A stretch of 64,000 nt of DNA, taken from Paralithodes platypus. Lineage: Eukaryota > Arthropoda > Malacostraca > Decapoda > Lithodidae. The notes under the pieces were generated by a model that was not told where the DNA came from, made no database searches, and saw only the letters and a program-made list of their open reading frames with translations. A program made the translations under genes and the position numbers. The DNA lies in contig CM064512.1 in assembly GCA_032716605.1 (NCBI GenBank), forward strand, positions 31,673,827-31,737,826, read 5' to 3'. Position 1 is the stretch's first letter, and every line of letters begins with the position of its first letter. Below are positions 34,582 to 45,386 of the stretch, in pieces.

Positions 34582-34665
34582 GGGAGGTAGATCTACTGGG
34601 GAGTAAGGCTTACCCTGTAATCTTTTACAGATAGTACAGCTATTGTGGATCCCTTTAATTGCTTG

Positions 34666-35694
34666 TCACATCTTAGGGATCCACCAACGTTGTCGCATAT
34701 ACGCCAGAACATAATTTACGCCAAAATGTAGGCAGGTCCTATGGCATTGGCGAATCAACAGTTTGGTAATCAAATGAGAGGAGCTAAGGAGGACAGGATA
34801 TTTCTCAGAATCAATAATGTCTGCCTTTTGTATCCTGCCTCTACACTTAATTATGCCTCCTTCCATATATAATCCTAGCTGCCTCATTAAGTTAGAGGGT
34901 TTGGCCTTTGACTCCTTGCTCAGGATTTGATGTTCAGTAGGATAAGGTTCCTTTTGTACTAAACATATTAGTTTCGCTTCTGCTGATCTCAATTCATGGA
35001 GTCTGATATGCTTCGAATCTTCACTAAGGAAAGACCCGTGAGCCCGACTTCTCATGTTGTTAATGAAACGGTATATCCATGCAAATACCCGTATTACTTG
35101 ATCATAGCTGCCGTAACGTTCCCACTCTACCAACTTGTTATCCTGATGTGTAGTACTCACATTCGAACTACTTAACACATCATCTTGGGGCCGACTTGAA
35201 GGATCAGATATGCATTCCCTGAAATCCTGAGGCCATTCAGTTGGAGATGTAAGCCATGGAGGGCCATGCCACCAAATAGAGGACGACATAAACTGTTGCG
35301 CCGAGATCCCCCGGGAAACGATGTCATTGGGGTTATCCCTGGTGCTCACATAGCGAAATTTAGCTGTAGGAATTAAGTTATGTATCTCATCAGTGCAATT
35401 AGAAACATAAACAGGTAACACTTTCTGGCTGTGTACCCATGAAAGTGCTATTTGACTGTCGCTCCAGACATAGACGTTATTAATCAGTAGTATGTCTGCA
35501 TAAGCATCCAGTGTAAACTTTATGAGACGAGCAGACAGAAGCAATGCAGTAAGTTCTAATTTAGGAACTGTAATCTTCTTTATAGGGGCTACTTTGGCCT
35601 TCGCTATAGCCAGTGTCGCTTCATTACCATTGCATATGTATATGGCAGTACCGTACACACTATTACTAGCATCAGAAAAGGCATGTAGATCCAC
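34666..35694 (-). pseudogene. P3 RNase H and integrase zinc-binding domain
   Basis: RNase H has LHAFSDASNSVYG, KLELTALLLSA and VYVWSDSQIALSWV. The integrase N-terminal domain has RQCHRTCLHFGVNY and, after a TGA at 34,668-34,666 (CGA in P2), CTICKRLQGKPYSP. The frame is the same as RT upstream and the core downstream, so only stop codons separate the pieces. Confidence 0.88.
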
Positions 35695-36573
35695 CTATTG
35701 ACCACTAATAACCTGACGATTAAGTTGGACCTTGCAACATGTGGAAAGGTCCGACCGAATCAACCGCCAAGTATCTTGTAACTCAGTCGGGAGGGGCGTG
35801 TCCCAATCTAGTTTTAGCCGCCACAGTTGCTGTAAAAACATACGAGCACGGATAGTTACAGGCAGCAAAAAATCTAGGGGATCAAACAACCTCGCTGACA
35901 AGCTTAAGCAGTTTCGCTTGGTCATAAGCTCACTGCCGCATGGGGTGTGACAGAAGGATATACAGTCTGTGGTAGTGTCCCATTTGTGGCCTAAAAACTT
36001 TACCTCACTATTCTCAGTAGCTACACTGTCAGAAGCAAATTGACCTTTCAAAAGACCACTATTAGTGGCCCATTCTCTTAAGTATAAATGAGCCTTGGCA
36101 AATATATCGCGGATCTCCCAGCATCTCTTGAGCAATAAATCTTCATTGTCTCCAGTGCCTTGAAGATTGTCCACATAGATCCCCTGCTTGATCTCATTCT
36201 TGAAGTCAGGATCTAGTCCAGCCTCCTCAAGATGACGCAAGATAGTAGCGTTGAGAAGGAACTGGGAACAGGTCGCCCCGAATAAGACGACTCTGAACCT
36301 ATAGACCAGATACTCTGAATCTAGGTCCATTGGGTCCCGTGGCCATAAAAATCTTGTCGAGTCCCTGTCTTCACGATGGAGTTGAAGCATCAGGAAGGCC
36401 TTTTCAATATCGGCGACCCATGCAAACTTATGACATCTGAAGCGCAACATAATTTGCGCGAGATCAGAGACCAGGGACGGACCCGTGTATAGACAATCAT
36501 TCAGGCTATAGGAGCGATCACTGGATTTAGCAGAGCAGTCATACACAATACGAACAGGAGTGGTGGAACTGTC
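35695..36573 (-). pseudogene. P3 reverse transcriptase
   Basis: RT motifs are YDCSAKSSDRSYSLNDCL, WVADIEKAFLMLQLH, LFGATCSQFLLNAT and the catalytic YVDNLQGT, with Asn in place of the second Asp. RLFDPLDFLLPVTIRARM follows. It is bounded by TAG codons at about 36,576-36,574 (before) and 35,697-35,695 (after), both in the same frame as its neighbours. Confidence 0.88.
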
Positions 36574-38765
36574 CTATTTAATCCCATGGTGAGCATGGTA
36601 ATGGATGTTATCCCCATACTCACTGAGATCTACTCTCTCCACAAATCCACGTTGTTCCTGCTCGTTTAGTACTGCCGCATAAATCTCACAATAATTTGTA
36701 TCCTTGACAAACTGCTTCTGAAGGCCACGTAACCTACCAAGTGCTAGATGGAAATTAGTAGGTAATTTACTCTTGTTATCATTCCAAGGGAGCCTTACCA
36801 CATACTGACCCCTGCCAGAGTCATACGTTACAGTCTCTTCATACGAGCTTAACGCTAGCTTGGACTCACGATCAAGTTCATGTGGTTCAATTCCAATATT
36901 GTCCAAGTCCCATAGCTTATCTATATCAGTACATGGATTATCAGGCACATTTGGCCTAATATATTTATCTATGGGGCTTACTGCTACCTTGAGGACCGTA
37001 ACCACCTCCACCTGTGTGTCTTGAGAGTAAGTGGCATAGGATCCAGAAATGGCATACCCTTGGATCGTGGGGAGCATTATTAGCTTATCTACCCGCCGAT
37101 ATCCAGGGTGAACCAGGTCGTAGTAATAATCAGCTCCGACCAGTAGCATAATACCATTGTTAGCAGAGAGTTGATCATCAGCCAGTTTATAACCCTTGCT
37201 TCTGAGATATTTCAAATGTGGTTGAATCTCTGATGCTATATAGAAACTGGGTAGTGTGTCGACCACAACAGCCTTGATGGGACATACCTTTCTTCTACAA
37301 ACATAGGAAATCTCCACTATATCATAGTCACTGGAATCTACTTCACCAGTGAAGCCATGGAGACGCAAATTCTCTTGACCCTTGCTGGTACACTTGAGCT
37401 GGGGTAATGATGACTGCAGAACGAATGACCTCTGTGAGCACTGGTCAAGTAAGGTGCGCATCATTATAGTATTATTATTACTCCCCACTACTGGCAGCAT
37501 CATAGTAGGAAGCAATTGACATTCTCGAGAAGCAATGGTCATGGCAGATACTTTATCACCCTCGCTCTTACCTTTCTCATGTGACTCTTTGGGGGTTCTC
37601 CCCTTTTCTTTGCCGTCGTGCCGATCAGACTGGGTGCAAAGGGAAAACCAATGTTTCCCCTTGCAATACTGACAAGGTTTGATGTAGGAATTGGTGCAAG
37701 TACTGTTGAAGTGGTTTCTTTCCAGACAGCTGGTACATAACTTAAGCGATTTAACCTTGCCAATCTTCTGTGTAACCTTAGGATACTTAGGACACTGGTA
37801 CCACAGATGACCGTGGACACTGCACAACTTGCAACCTAATGATATTGGCCTTTTCTGTTTAGGAGAAGTCTGTACCGGGAAAGCTGCAGTGGATGGCGAC
37901 ATCTCCACTTGTCGGTAGTGTCCAGTACTCTCCATATTGATAACTTCAGTCTGGTACACCTGCACCAACGCTTCCAAGTTTAGTGGAGAGTCGCTTAGTT
38001 GTCGTCTTACGATTTCCTTTAGGGGAGAGGGTATCTTGTTCAAGCTAATTACACTAAATATTTCCTCCTTGGTGATGGCCATTGTCTCCATAGATCGGAG
38101 GAGGCTCTCAAAGGAGGCATAGTACTCCTTTAGGTCCGTCACATCATAGGATGGAGGATCTAGAGTGAAGAATTTAGTAATTAATGCAGTCTTGATGACT
38201 TCCTCTCTCCCGTAAGTTCTCTTCAGCAACTCCACTGCAGACTCGTAGCTTGTAGCTTCTAGCTTGTACCCATCGATCAACTTCAATGCCTCCCCTTTCA
38301 ATTGGCCACGGAGATATGTGAACCTTTGGATGGATGTGAGTGTTTTATTCTGATGGACGTAACACTCAAAGATATACCAAAATCCAGTCCAGGTAGCCGA
38401 ATCCCCGGAAAAGGTAGGCAAAGTAAGCTTCGGCAGGTTAAAGCCAGTCGTCTTTGGTGTACCGGTATCCTTAACAGGGTGTGTTTCTTGTGTGGAAGAT
38501 AGTATGGCTAAGGCTGTATTAACGTCCTCAAAGTACTCAATATCTGCTGACATTTCTTCTTCCACATCGTCAGCAATTGTCAATAAACCTTATACCTGCT
38601 GAGCATAACTATCATAAGTGGCTAGCGATTTAGTTACAGTAGCAAATTTACCCTTAATTTGATCAGCCGTGGCACTTAATAAAAATTCATCAAGATCTTT
38701 TAAACACCTATTTAAACTTCCCTTCATCCCTCCCTTCAGAATCTTAAGTTTCTTTAAATCTGTCA
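36574..38765 (-). pseudogene. P3 gag, protease and RT start
   Basis: Gag starts at the ATG 38,765-38,763, matching P2. A TAA at about 38,592 interrupts it where P2 has a Tyr codon. The frame then runs for 669 codons. Landmarks are LPTFSGDSATWTGFW, CKLCSVHGHLWYQC, CTSCLERNHFNSTC, CQYCKGKHWFSLC, the protease motif LLDQCSQRSFV, LLVGADYYYDLVHPG and, near the end, RLPWNDNKSKLP. It stops at a TAG where P1 has Lys (HHGVRKDS). Gag and protease are otherwise complete. Confidence 0.88.
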
Positions 38766-39577
38766 TCGTTAAGGTCTGAATCTAAGCTATTAACTCTCTT
38801 AAACTATAAAGCAAACTAGTTACACAAATTAATACAAAATGTGGCAATAGCATTGCCACTCCCAATTTGGAAACGGTCATTAGGCTACTAGCTGCAGTAG
38901 GATGAATTAATTGAGAAAAATTTACAAATAGCAGAAACAAACTAGGGCTAGAGAAAGAAGGGTAAATGAAAAGAACTGACTAGGTCTAGTAATAAGTATT
39001 AGGCCTAGCCCAGCTGCCCATCCCACAATCATGAGGTCTGTTGGCTGTCAATCGCTTAGGAATCAACAGAGACCGAACCCCATGACCGTAATTAGGCAAC
39101 TAGGCTATAAAATTTAATTAAATGAGTCACATGAGAACCCTCCCCACCGGCAAAATTAAGAAAAGAGTCTCATAATGACAAAACACAATGAACATCACAG
39201 GCCCACCACCTAAGCTAAATTAACAGCTACCTCAGACACCTGCAGGCCTAGCCTGCCTGCCTAGCCTAGCCTAGCCTAGCCTATGAGCGCGAAATGGTGT
39301 CCGACGAAATTACCCTTACCCCAATATCCAGCCCAGCCATCCCACCAAAAAACGCCAAGGATCACACGCCCAAAAAACCCTGGAAACTAGCCCAAAAAAA
39401 GATAGGGACGGTGCCTAACTGGAAAAAAACAGAGGGAATAAGCCGGGTCTACAATAGGGAAACGGCAGTCGGCCCAACAACGCGCGAGGCGGCAGCCATT
39501 TGTAAGCCCACAAGCGTCAAGGAAGTAAACAAAACGGAACTACGGTAATAAGCCTTAGGGCACGAAGGACCATTATT
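38766..39577 (-). other. P3 leader between LTR and gag
   Basis: About 810 bp without an ORF on the element strand. The part next to the LTR (39,100-39,577) matches the P2 leader in reverse, including the primer-binding-like site. One copy of the TTCCTAAGCGATT repeat is present at 39,024-39,064. Where P2 has the SGNH ORF, P3 has about 260 bp of unrelated non-coding DNA. Confidence 0.7.
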
Positions 39578-40400
39578 TGTTGGGAATTTAGATAAAGAGG
39601 TTAAATTGCATATCATTGGTACATGAAATATCCCCACAAATAGTTATAATATATTTACCAACGACGTAGTCGATGGGTGTAATCTAGTCTCCCCACACAC
39701 GGCTAATTCAATTGCATGACATGTAGGAATGTTCACATAATACAATATTGATACAATGAACTTAGCTTAGAGGACTGGTGATGTAGGACTGTTGTTATAG
39801 ATTAGTATTTGTAGCACATGGTGAACTGTGGGTTGAGTCAGAGCCGGGGGGGGGGGGGGGGGGGGGGAAGATGTTGGTAGTATGGTGTTGATTGAGAGAC
39901 TAAAGGGCCGGCGTCCGATCGCTTTGCGAAATTACATATGGCTGCCGGCTCATAATAAGGCTCCCGGACGGATTGCCGATGGACATTTGGCCGAACGGAC
40001 ATTTGGCCGACAGACCCTAACCTAACCTAGCCTAACCTAACCTAACCTAATTTAACCTAACCTAACCTAACCTAACTTAACCTAACTTAACCTAACCTAA
40101 CCTAACCTAACTTAACCTAATCGTTCGGCCAAATGTCCGTTCGGCCAAATGTCCGTTCGGCCAAATGTCCGTCGGCAATCCGTCCGGCCACGCATAATAA
40201 TTATAAACCAGAACTTGGTTTCATGATACATCTAGAGCTGATGTAGATATTTATACATTACAGTTAATATTTAACCTATACTTAAGAATAAACTACAATA
40301 CACAAAGAACTAGCCGAAATTGTACAAGCGATACGATACCGCCAAATTCAAATGTCCTATTGGACCTAAAACTGTCGGGATCCTTACCCTATTCCCGACA
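39578..40400 (-). repeat. P3 5' LTR, interrupted by a foldback element
   Basis: It runs from ATTCCCGACA at 40,400 to TGTTGGGAATTT at 39,578, where one base differs from the other copies. Without the insertion and its target duplication it is about 580 bp and lacks MITE-B. A G-run of about 21 lies at 39,847-39,867. Confidence 0.92.
39951..40200. mobile_element. Foldback element with telomere-repeat core
   Basis: A 234-bp insertion (39,959-40,192) is flanked by the 8-bp duplication CATAATAA. The P3 3' LTR has the empty site. The arms are inverted and carry CGGACGGATTGCCGA then repeats of GGACATTTGGCCGAAC. The right arm has three such repeats and the left two. Between the arms lie about 20 units of CCTAA with some TTAA variants, the arthropod telomere repeat. 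There is no coding capacity. The 8-bp duplication fits a hAT-like transposase supplied from elsewhere, but that is inference. Confidence 0.8.
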
Positions 40401-40405
40401 AGTAG

Positions 40406-40474
40406 TTTGTAAGAGATTCATTTAGAAAACAAGTGTTTTATTTAATTAATACTTAGTATTCATTATTTAGTATG

Positions 40475-40512
<38 letters not shown>

Positions 40513-41606
40513 TTTAATGTTATTCTTAATATAACGCATAGATATCTCATTTATGTTCTATATATTGTGCTAAATTGCTATTACATGAAATTCATATATA
40601 ATAATCAACATGAAATTGCGAGAATGTTATGATGATCGATGGTGGAATCGTATGAAATATAATAGTAATGGTTAATTTCAATAACAAATCAATGATTCAA
40701 TTAGTATTTTACAATATAATAATGGTCAACAATAGTTACATAAATAAACATCAAGTTCTTATAATAAACATGATCAAATAAATAGGCCATGATTATTTTT
40801 GTGGCGAGTAGTGGAAACTGATGACAGAAAACAGATGTGAGGACAAGAGGGCGTTGATTGGCTAGCAAGCTCGTGACGCAATAGGCAACCGCAAAGATTC
40901 CAAGGCCCACTTAAGGGTTGGTTTTTTTCTGGACCCTTTTCACCTTTATGCGTAGTCCAATTATTTTTGAGATTTTTAGATGTTCGCCTTATTAGTTTTG
41001 GCGATTTTAAGATCTTGTATCCATTTACGTGACAATGTGTTTTCCTGGGGAACAATAGCAAGCCAGTAATTTAGAAAAACAGACTTTCGACTGGGACATT
41101 ATTCTACCGAAAAAAGTGCATCTCGAAGGGTGGTCTTGGGATATTTTAAGTGTTTTGTTAATGCCTAATATAGGTCTAGGGAGGAGACTAATACAAATCA
41201 TACATACTTGTATATGAATAAATTAACAAATTATTACAAATCATACCTTAAAGAAAGATGGTAGATTTTGAGACTATTGTATACTATTAATGGCAAGCTA
41301 AGTACCTGTATTAAAGTTCCATGGAAATTGAAAACAATAGATTTAACAATGAACACAATTGAGCCCTGTCAATTGAGCCCCTTTTGTGGTTGACTGCAAC
41401 TACAGTATGTTGCTTATTTTCGATGGATGTAAATTACATCAAGTTGTATAACTGGACACGAAAATCTGCACCAGGCCTACTGACCCAAACGAGGCATATT
41501 GATTATGGTTCTAATTTATTAGGAGTAGATATTTCAAACATTGCAGATTATAAAATATGTAAAGATCGTGAAGTTATCTATGTCTGTGGATCAATAGATA
41601 AAACCA
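40406..41606. other. No gene recognised; (TA)n at 40,480-40,509
   Basis: AT-rich non-coding DNA. A plus-strand frame at 41,384-41,737 overlaps the LINE ORF1 remnant and shows no motif. Confidence 0.5.
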
Positions 41607-42011
41607 TTACTTATATTCACTGTAGAACTCCGTTAGTTGGCCACGGACCATCGAGTTGCCTACTAGCCGAATTTTTTCTGTTTCCTCTTCATCGTCTGAT
41701 TCCAATAGAATCTGAAAGCGGTTGTGGCACTCGGTAATTGGGATGATTTTCCTTGTCTTATGCCGAACGTTGTTCCTCACGACACAGAATTTGTCCTGAG
41801 GGAGAGCCAATTTATTATTTGGTTCTTCCGCAACCGGTGGTTCCACTGGGGTCGGTGGTGTAGGCGTCAGGCTGTTGGAAGTTGGTGTTGAAATGCTGAT
41901 TTCGGAAGTTGTTGACACTCCTACGTTGAGTGCTATGCATTCCTAGAGAGATTCAACCTTCATGGTGAGGGTGTTGATCTTGTTGTGTGCTTCCTCCAGG
42001 GGTGATGGCAT
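41607..42011 (-). pseudogene. LINE ORF1 remnant with start of an esterase-like domain
   Basis: On the minus strand a coiled-coil-like piece (EEAHNKINTLTMKVESL) near 42,000 ends in a stop. It is followed in frame by a Ser/Thr/Pro-rich region, then EKIRLVGNSMVRGQLTEF and a stop at 41,607. The last motif looks like block I of the SGNH esterase domain found in ORF1 of some CR1-like and related LINEs, with GNS where GDS is usual. The rest of the domain is missing. It is probably ORF1 of a crustacean LINE family, but the assignment rests on this short motif. Confidence 0.55.
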
Positions 42012-42137
42012 AACCAAAAAGAAAACATTTGAAATACACAGAAATAGGCCACCAGAGGTGATAGCATAACATGTTAGCAATATGATACAATTAATGCCTG
42101 AAAATCACAAAAATAATATGTTAGCAATGGGACACAA
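42012..42137. repeat. Short tandem repeat, unit about 48 bp
   Basis: Units carry ATGTTAGCAATATGATACAA, then TTAATGCCTGAAAATCAC. Two units lie before the TTAA elements. More of the same unit (GCCCGAAAATCACCAAAATG, then GTTAACAGTATGACAACATT) follows them at 43,019-43,070. The miniature elements therefore landed inside this array. Confidence 0.65.
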
Positions 42138-42559
42138 TTAACCCACTGAGCACCAGGCAATATAATATAAATGTACACTCCAGGACCAGCGGTTGTCCAA
42201 AACAAATATTTCTCCAGAAAACACTTGGAATGGGTTATAAATGAAGGGAAAACCACCAAAAAACGATCCCCTAGGTCATTAAGGGGTCCTATGTGGCGCC
42301 TGAAAGTCTGAATTAACCTGGGGAAATGGGTAGGCCAAAACTGGCAAAAACACGTATTTGCGCGCTCACACGCACACGGCTGGACTTTGAGGGTTTTCAA
42401 CTATCGGCATTGTGCGTGGGATACTTACGCAGTTCCCATACAAATCTGAGCCCTCTAGATGCCATAGGACTGGAGTAATTAACCGCGATGCACCCTATGC
42501 GGTGCTGGGGTTTAGCGTTACATACATTGCCGACGCGTCGCTGGCACTCGAAGGGTTAA
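42138..42559 (+). repeat. MITE-A copy 1, TTAA-flanked
   Basis: TTAA lies at 42,138-42,141 and 42,556-42,559. The ends CCCACTGAGCACCAG and, in reverse complement, CCCTTCGAGTGCCAG form an imperfect terminal inverted repeat. Related sequence is found at 48,048-49,200 and 51,490-51,669. There is no ORF. The right TTAA is shared with MITE-B copy 3. Confidence 0.75.
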
Positions 42560-43012
42560 CTCTCAAAGAGCAGGCATGGTTGTTGACATGACCTTTTTAC
42601 TGGGTGGGTATATTTACCGAAAATGAGCTTCATTCCATGCTCTTTTTCATGCCCAAACAAGAGCCAGAGCGTAATACAATTATATATCCTTGAAAGGGCG
42701 ATAATAGAGCTTTCCAATGACACCTGAATTCTCTCGTAGCAATCGCGTAACCAGAGGTGAAAATACCCTTAAATAAGGTAATTTCCGCGTTTTTTCCCTT
42801 GTCTCGCGAGGTCCAGCATTGGTGGGGAGACGGCGGTGGTCCCAGACATGGCCCAGTCGTGGTCCGGAGCGGTCAGTGCCTACCTATCGTCCTCCCAACG
42901 CGCGGACTCTCTCTCAGAGCTCATAACGTACTCAAAATGGTACCCTTCATATGAAGGGCACCGCAGGGTGGCCAATATTCTCTCTCCTATCCTGACGGTC
43001 ACCGTCGGTTAA
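42556..43012 (+). repeat. MITE-B copy 3, TTAA-flanked
   Basis: TTAA lies at 42,556-42,559 and 43,009-43,012. It aligns with copies 1 and 2 (AAGAGCCAGAGCGTAATACA, GAAAGGGCGATAATAGAGC) but its ends are more diverged, so it is older or from another subfamily. Confidence 0.7.
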
Positions 43013-43412
43013 GGGCTAATGCCCGAAAATCACCAAAATGTACGTTAACAGTATGACAACATTAAAGCCAGATTATCACAAATAGAGTAGATAAAATATA
43101 ACAAAATTTACTAGAGAAAAACAAGTGTGTGGGAGAGGTTTAAATTAGCGTAGTGAGAAACTAGAAAACGTTAATTAATATATACAGTGATGTCACAATA
43201 TAAAAAAATATATGTATAATCTACCTGGAAAAAAATGATTAGGCCTATTACTAGGATAGTACAGCTACTGTACCTGAACTGCACTTACATAGACTATCAA
43301 CAATATTAGCTTAGGTATTCAATCCCTGTATTAAACTATCTAACAATACTATGAGTCTGTAATTTATTTAATCAACTTAACAAAAGTTTAACTAGGTACA
43401 ATAAGAGCTAGA

Positions 43413-43413
<1 letters not shown>

Positions 43414-43460
<47 letters not shown>
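43414..43460. repeat. (TA)n microsatellite at the left end of the Penelope element
   Basis: A TA run abuts the left terminal repeat of the Penelope-like element. A similar run lies 20 bp beyond its right end. Confidence 0.95.
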
Positions 43461-43462
<2 letters not shown>

Positions 43463-43660
43463 TCTTTTAAACAGACGAGGTTAAAGGCAACAGCAGTTTC
43501 AGCATTCAGTATTTTATTGTTACAGCTTTCAATAGTTCTAACAATTTTCCTCTGGGGTTCAGAGATGAGGTACAACAGGGTTAGCAAAATTCATGGTGGA
43601 TCCAACATTTCACAAGTAAACGTCTTGCATCTTCAGGGAATAGGTAATGATTAGAGTAAG
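43461..43660 (-). repeat. Penelope terminal repeat, left copy
   Basis: On the minus strand it contains CTGAAGATGCAAG and, nine bases on, TTGTGAAATG. This resembles a hammerhead ribozyme core (CUGANGA, stem, GAAA). Confidence 0.75.
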
Positions 43661-43717
43661 GACAAAGCAACATATTTATACAAAATTCGAGGATCAAGAA
43701 TAGGTAGGTGGGCGGAG

Positions 43718-45386
43718 CTACTGGGTGTGGGATGGCTGTTCATTGGTGGAAGGCAGTCTATTCGCGAGACGGGCACTAAATCTTATCGGTGGTTGGTTGT
43801 TGGCTGTGGGTGGCTGTGATTGGTTGGTGTTGTCAGTTGTGTGCTGAGCGCGGAAAGGTAAAGGAGGGGGGCACAGGGCGAGAGGAAGGAGGGCAGTATG
43901 CCTGTAGCGCTTGCCTGAAGGAAGAATTTGAAGGTCTTGTGTTTGGTTGTTGATGCTGGGGTTGAGCGTTTGGATATATAGAGCTTCTAAAATAGCTAGT
44001 CTTCTGGGGTCTGATTCTTTGTCGAGTATGGTAGTTTGTTTGTCTAGGTCGGCGCGAGTTAGGGCAAGATGGTGGGGGGCTTGATAGTGATCTTTTATAG
44101 CGCCAGATTGAAGGTGGAGGGTTAGTCGACGGGAAAGGCGAGTCTGTGTCATTCCAACATAGGATAGGGGTCCACAGTCCCCAGAGGTGCAAATATGCTG
44201 GTATATCACATGATCGTCTTTCGGTTGGTTGGTGGAAATGGGGCGGTTACGGAGGACAAGGTTGGAGGTCTTAGGAGATTTGTAGTAAATAATGAGTTTT
44301 ATTTTATTGTCAGGGTTGGTGGGGAGGACGTTTTTGTGAATTATTTCTTTCATAATGGATTCGTCTGTTGTGTGGTCGGAAGATATGTAGTTTCTGTAGA
44401 AAAATGTAATGTCATTGGCCGGGTTGGTGCTAGGGGGGTCTTGTTTGTACCATTTTTCTAGGTGGTGGTTGATGGCATTGGTGACGTCAGTGTTGGAATA
44501 CCCATTGTTGACTAGGACCTGGGTGAGCCTTTCCAATTCATTGTGTGTGTCATTCCAGGGGGTGCAATGGGTGAGGGCTCTCCTGACATACGTGGCGATG
44601 GTGGACTGATGGTATCGTTTAGGGCATTCACTTTCCCCATTAGGCCATTGTTAGTAGGTTTGGTGTACACTGTAGTTTTGAAGCCGTGGTCGTGGAGGGA
44701 GACAAGGAGGTCGAGGAAGGGTAGATGACCATCGGTGGTTTCTTCGTATGTGAAGTTGAGTCCGGAGGCGGCCATTAAGCGCTGCTGGAGGTCCCTGAGT
44801 TCGTCCAGGTCCTTCACCCGCACGAAGATATCATCGATGTACGTGCAGTAGACAGTGGGCCGGTGGGCAGCCAGGAGTTCCTCTTCGATAGTTCCCATGA
44901 AGAAATTGGCGAACAGGACCCCCAGGGGGCTTCCCATCACTACACCGTCGATTTGCTGGTACATATTCCCGCGGGGGCAGAGGAAAGGGGACTCCTTGGT
45001 ACATAGTTCCAAGAGCGTCTTCAGGGCCTTCTCCGGGATGTCCAGGGGGGGCGTATTAGGGCAGTGGTAAACTCGACGTAGGATAAAATCTATGGTCTTG
45101 TCAACAGGCACGTTGGTAAACAAACTCTCTACGTCGAGGGAGGCGATGATGTGGTCGTTAGCAGGGGGGGCATCTCGTAGAATTTCTAGGAAGTCATAAG
45201 CTGAGTTGAGGTTGTATTGCCGAGGAACAAAATGGGTGAGGAGTTTGTTCAGGGCCTTGGCGGTCTGGTAGGTAGCAGTAGGGATCTGTGATATGATGGG
45301 GCGGAGGGGGTTCCCGGGTTTGTGGGTTTTTATAGTACCGTAAGCATAACCTGGGGTGAATTCGCCGATGAGTTTCTTCAGGTGTA
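43718..45386 (-). pseudogene. Penelope RT and GIY-YIG endonuclease
   Basis: The RT starts inside the domain (GYAYGTIKTHKPGNPLRPII) and continues with SLDVESLFTNVP, DGVVMGSPLGVLFANFFM, the catalytic YIDDIF and LPFLDLLV. A one-base frameshift near 44,622 leads to the second frame. That frame has the GIY-YIG domain: SYVGMTQTRLSRRL, a His-rich segment HYQAPHHLAL, and KESDPRRLAILEALYI with the catalytic Glu. The Thr/Pro-rich tail ends at 43,718. In active elements the RT and this endonuclease act together in target-primed insertion. Confidence 0.88.

Larger units (their letters stand above)
32319..40405 (-). mobile_element. BEL/Pao LTR retrotransposon P3, both LTRs present
   Basis: A full-length copy on the minus strand: 5' LTR (40,400-39,578), leader, gag, protease, RT, RNase H, integrase and 3' LTR (33,392-32,324). 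The target duplication AGTAG is at 32,319-32,323 and 40,401-40,405. Each LTR carries a different later insertion. The coding region keeps one frame from 38,765 to about 34,240 but has four stop codons and a small deletion in integrase. Unlike P1 and P2 it has no SGNH ORF. Confidence 0.92.

Noticed and set aside
40013..40120. Possible chromosome end (telomere array)
   Set aside because: The CCTAA tract is short, imperfect, enclosed by inverted arms and inside an LTR.
41384..41737. 117-codon plus-strand ORF
   Set aside because: It overlaps the LINE ORF1 remnant on the other strand and has no motif or codon pattern of its own.
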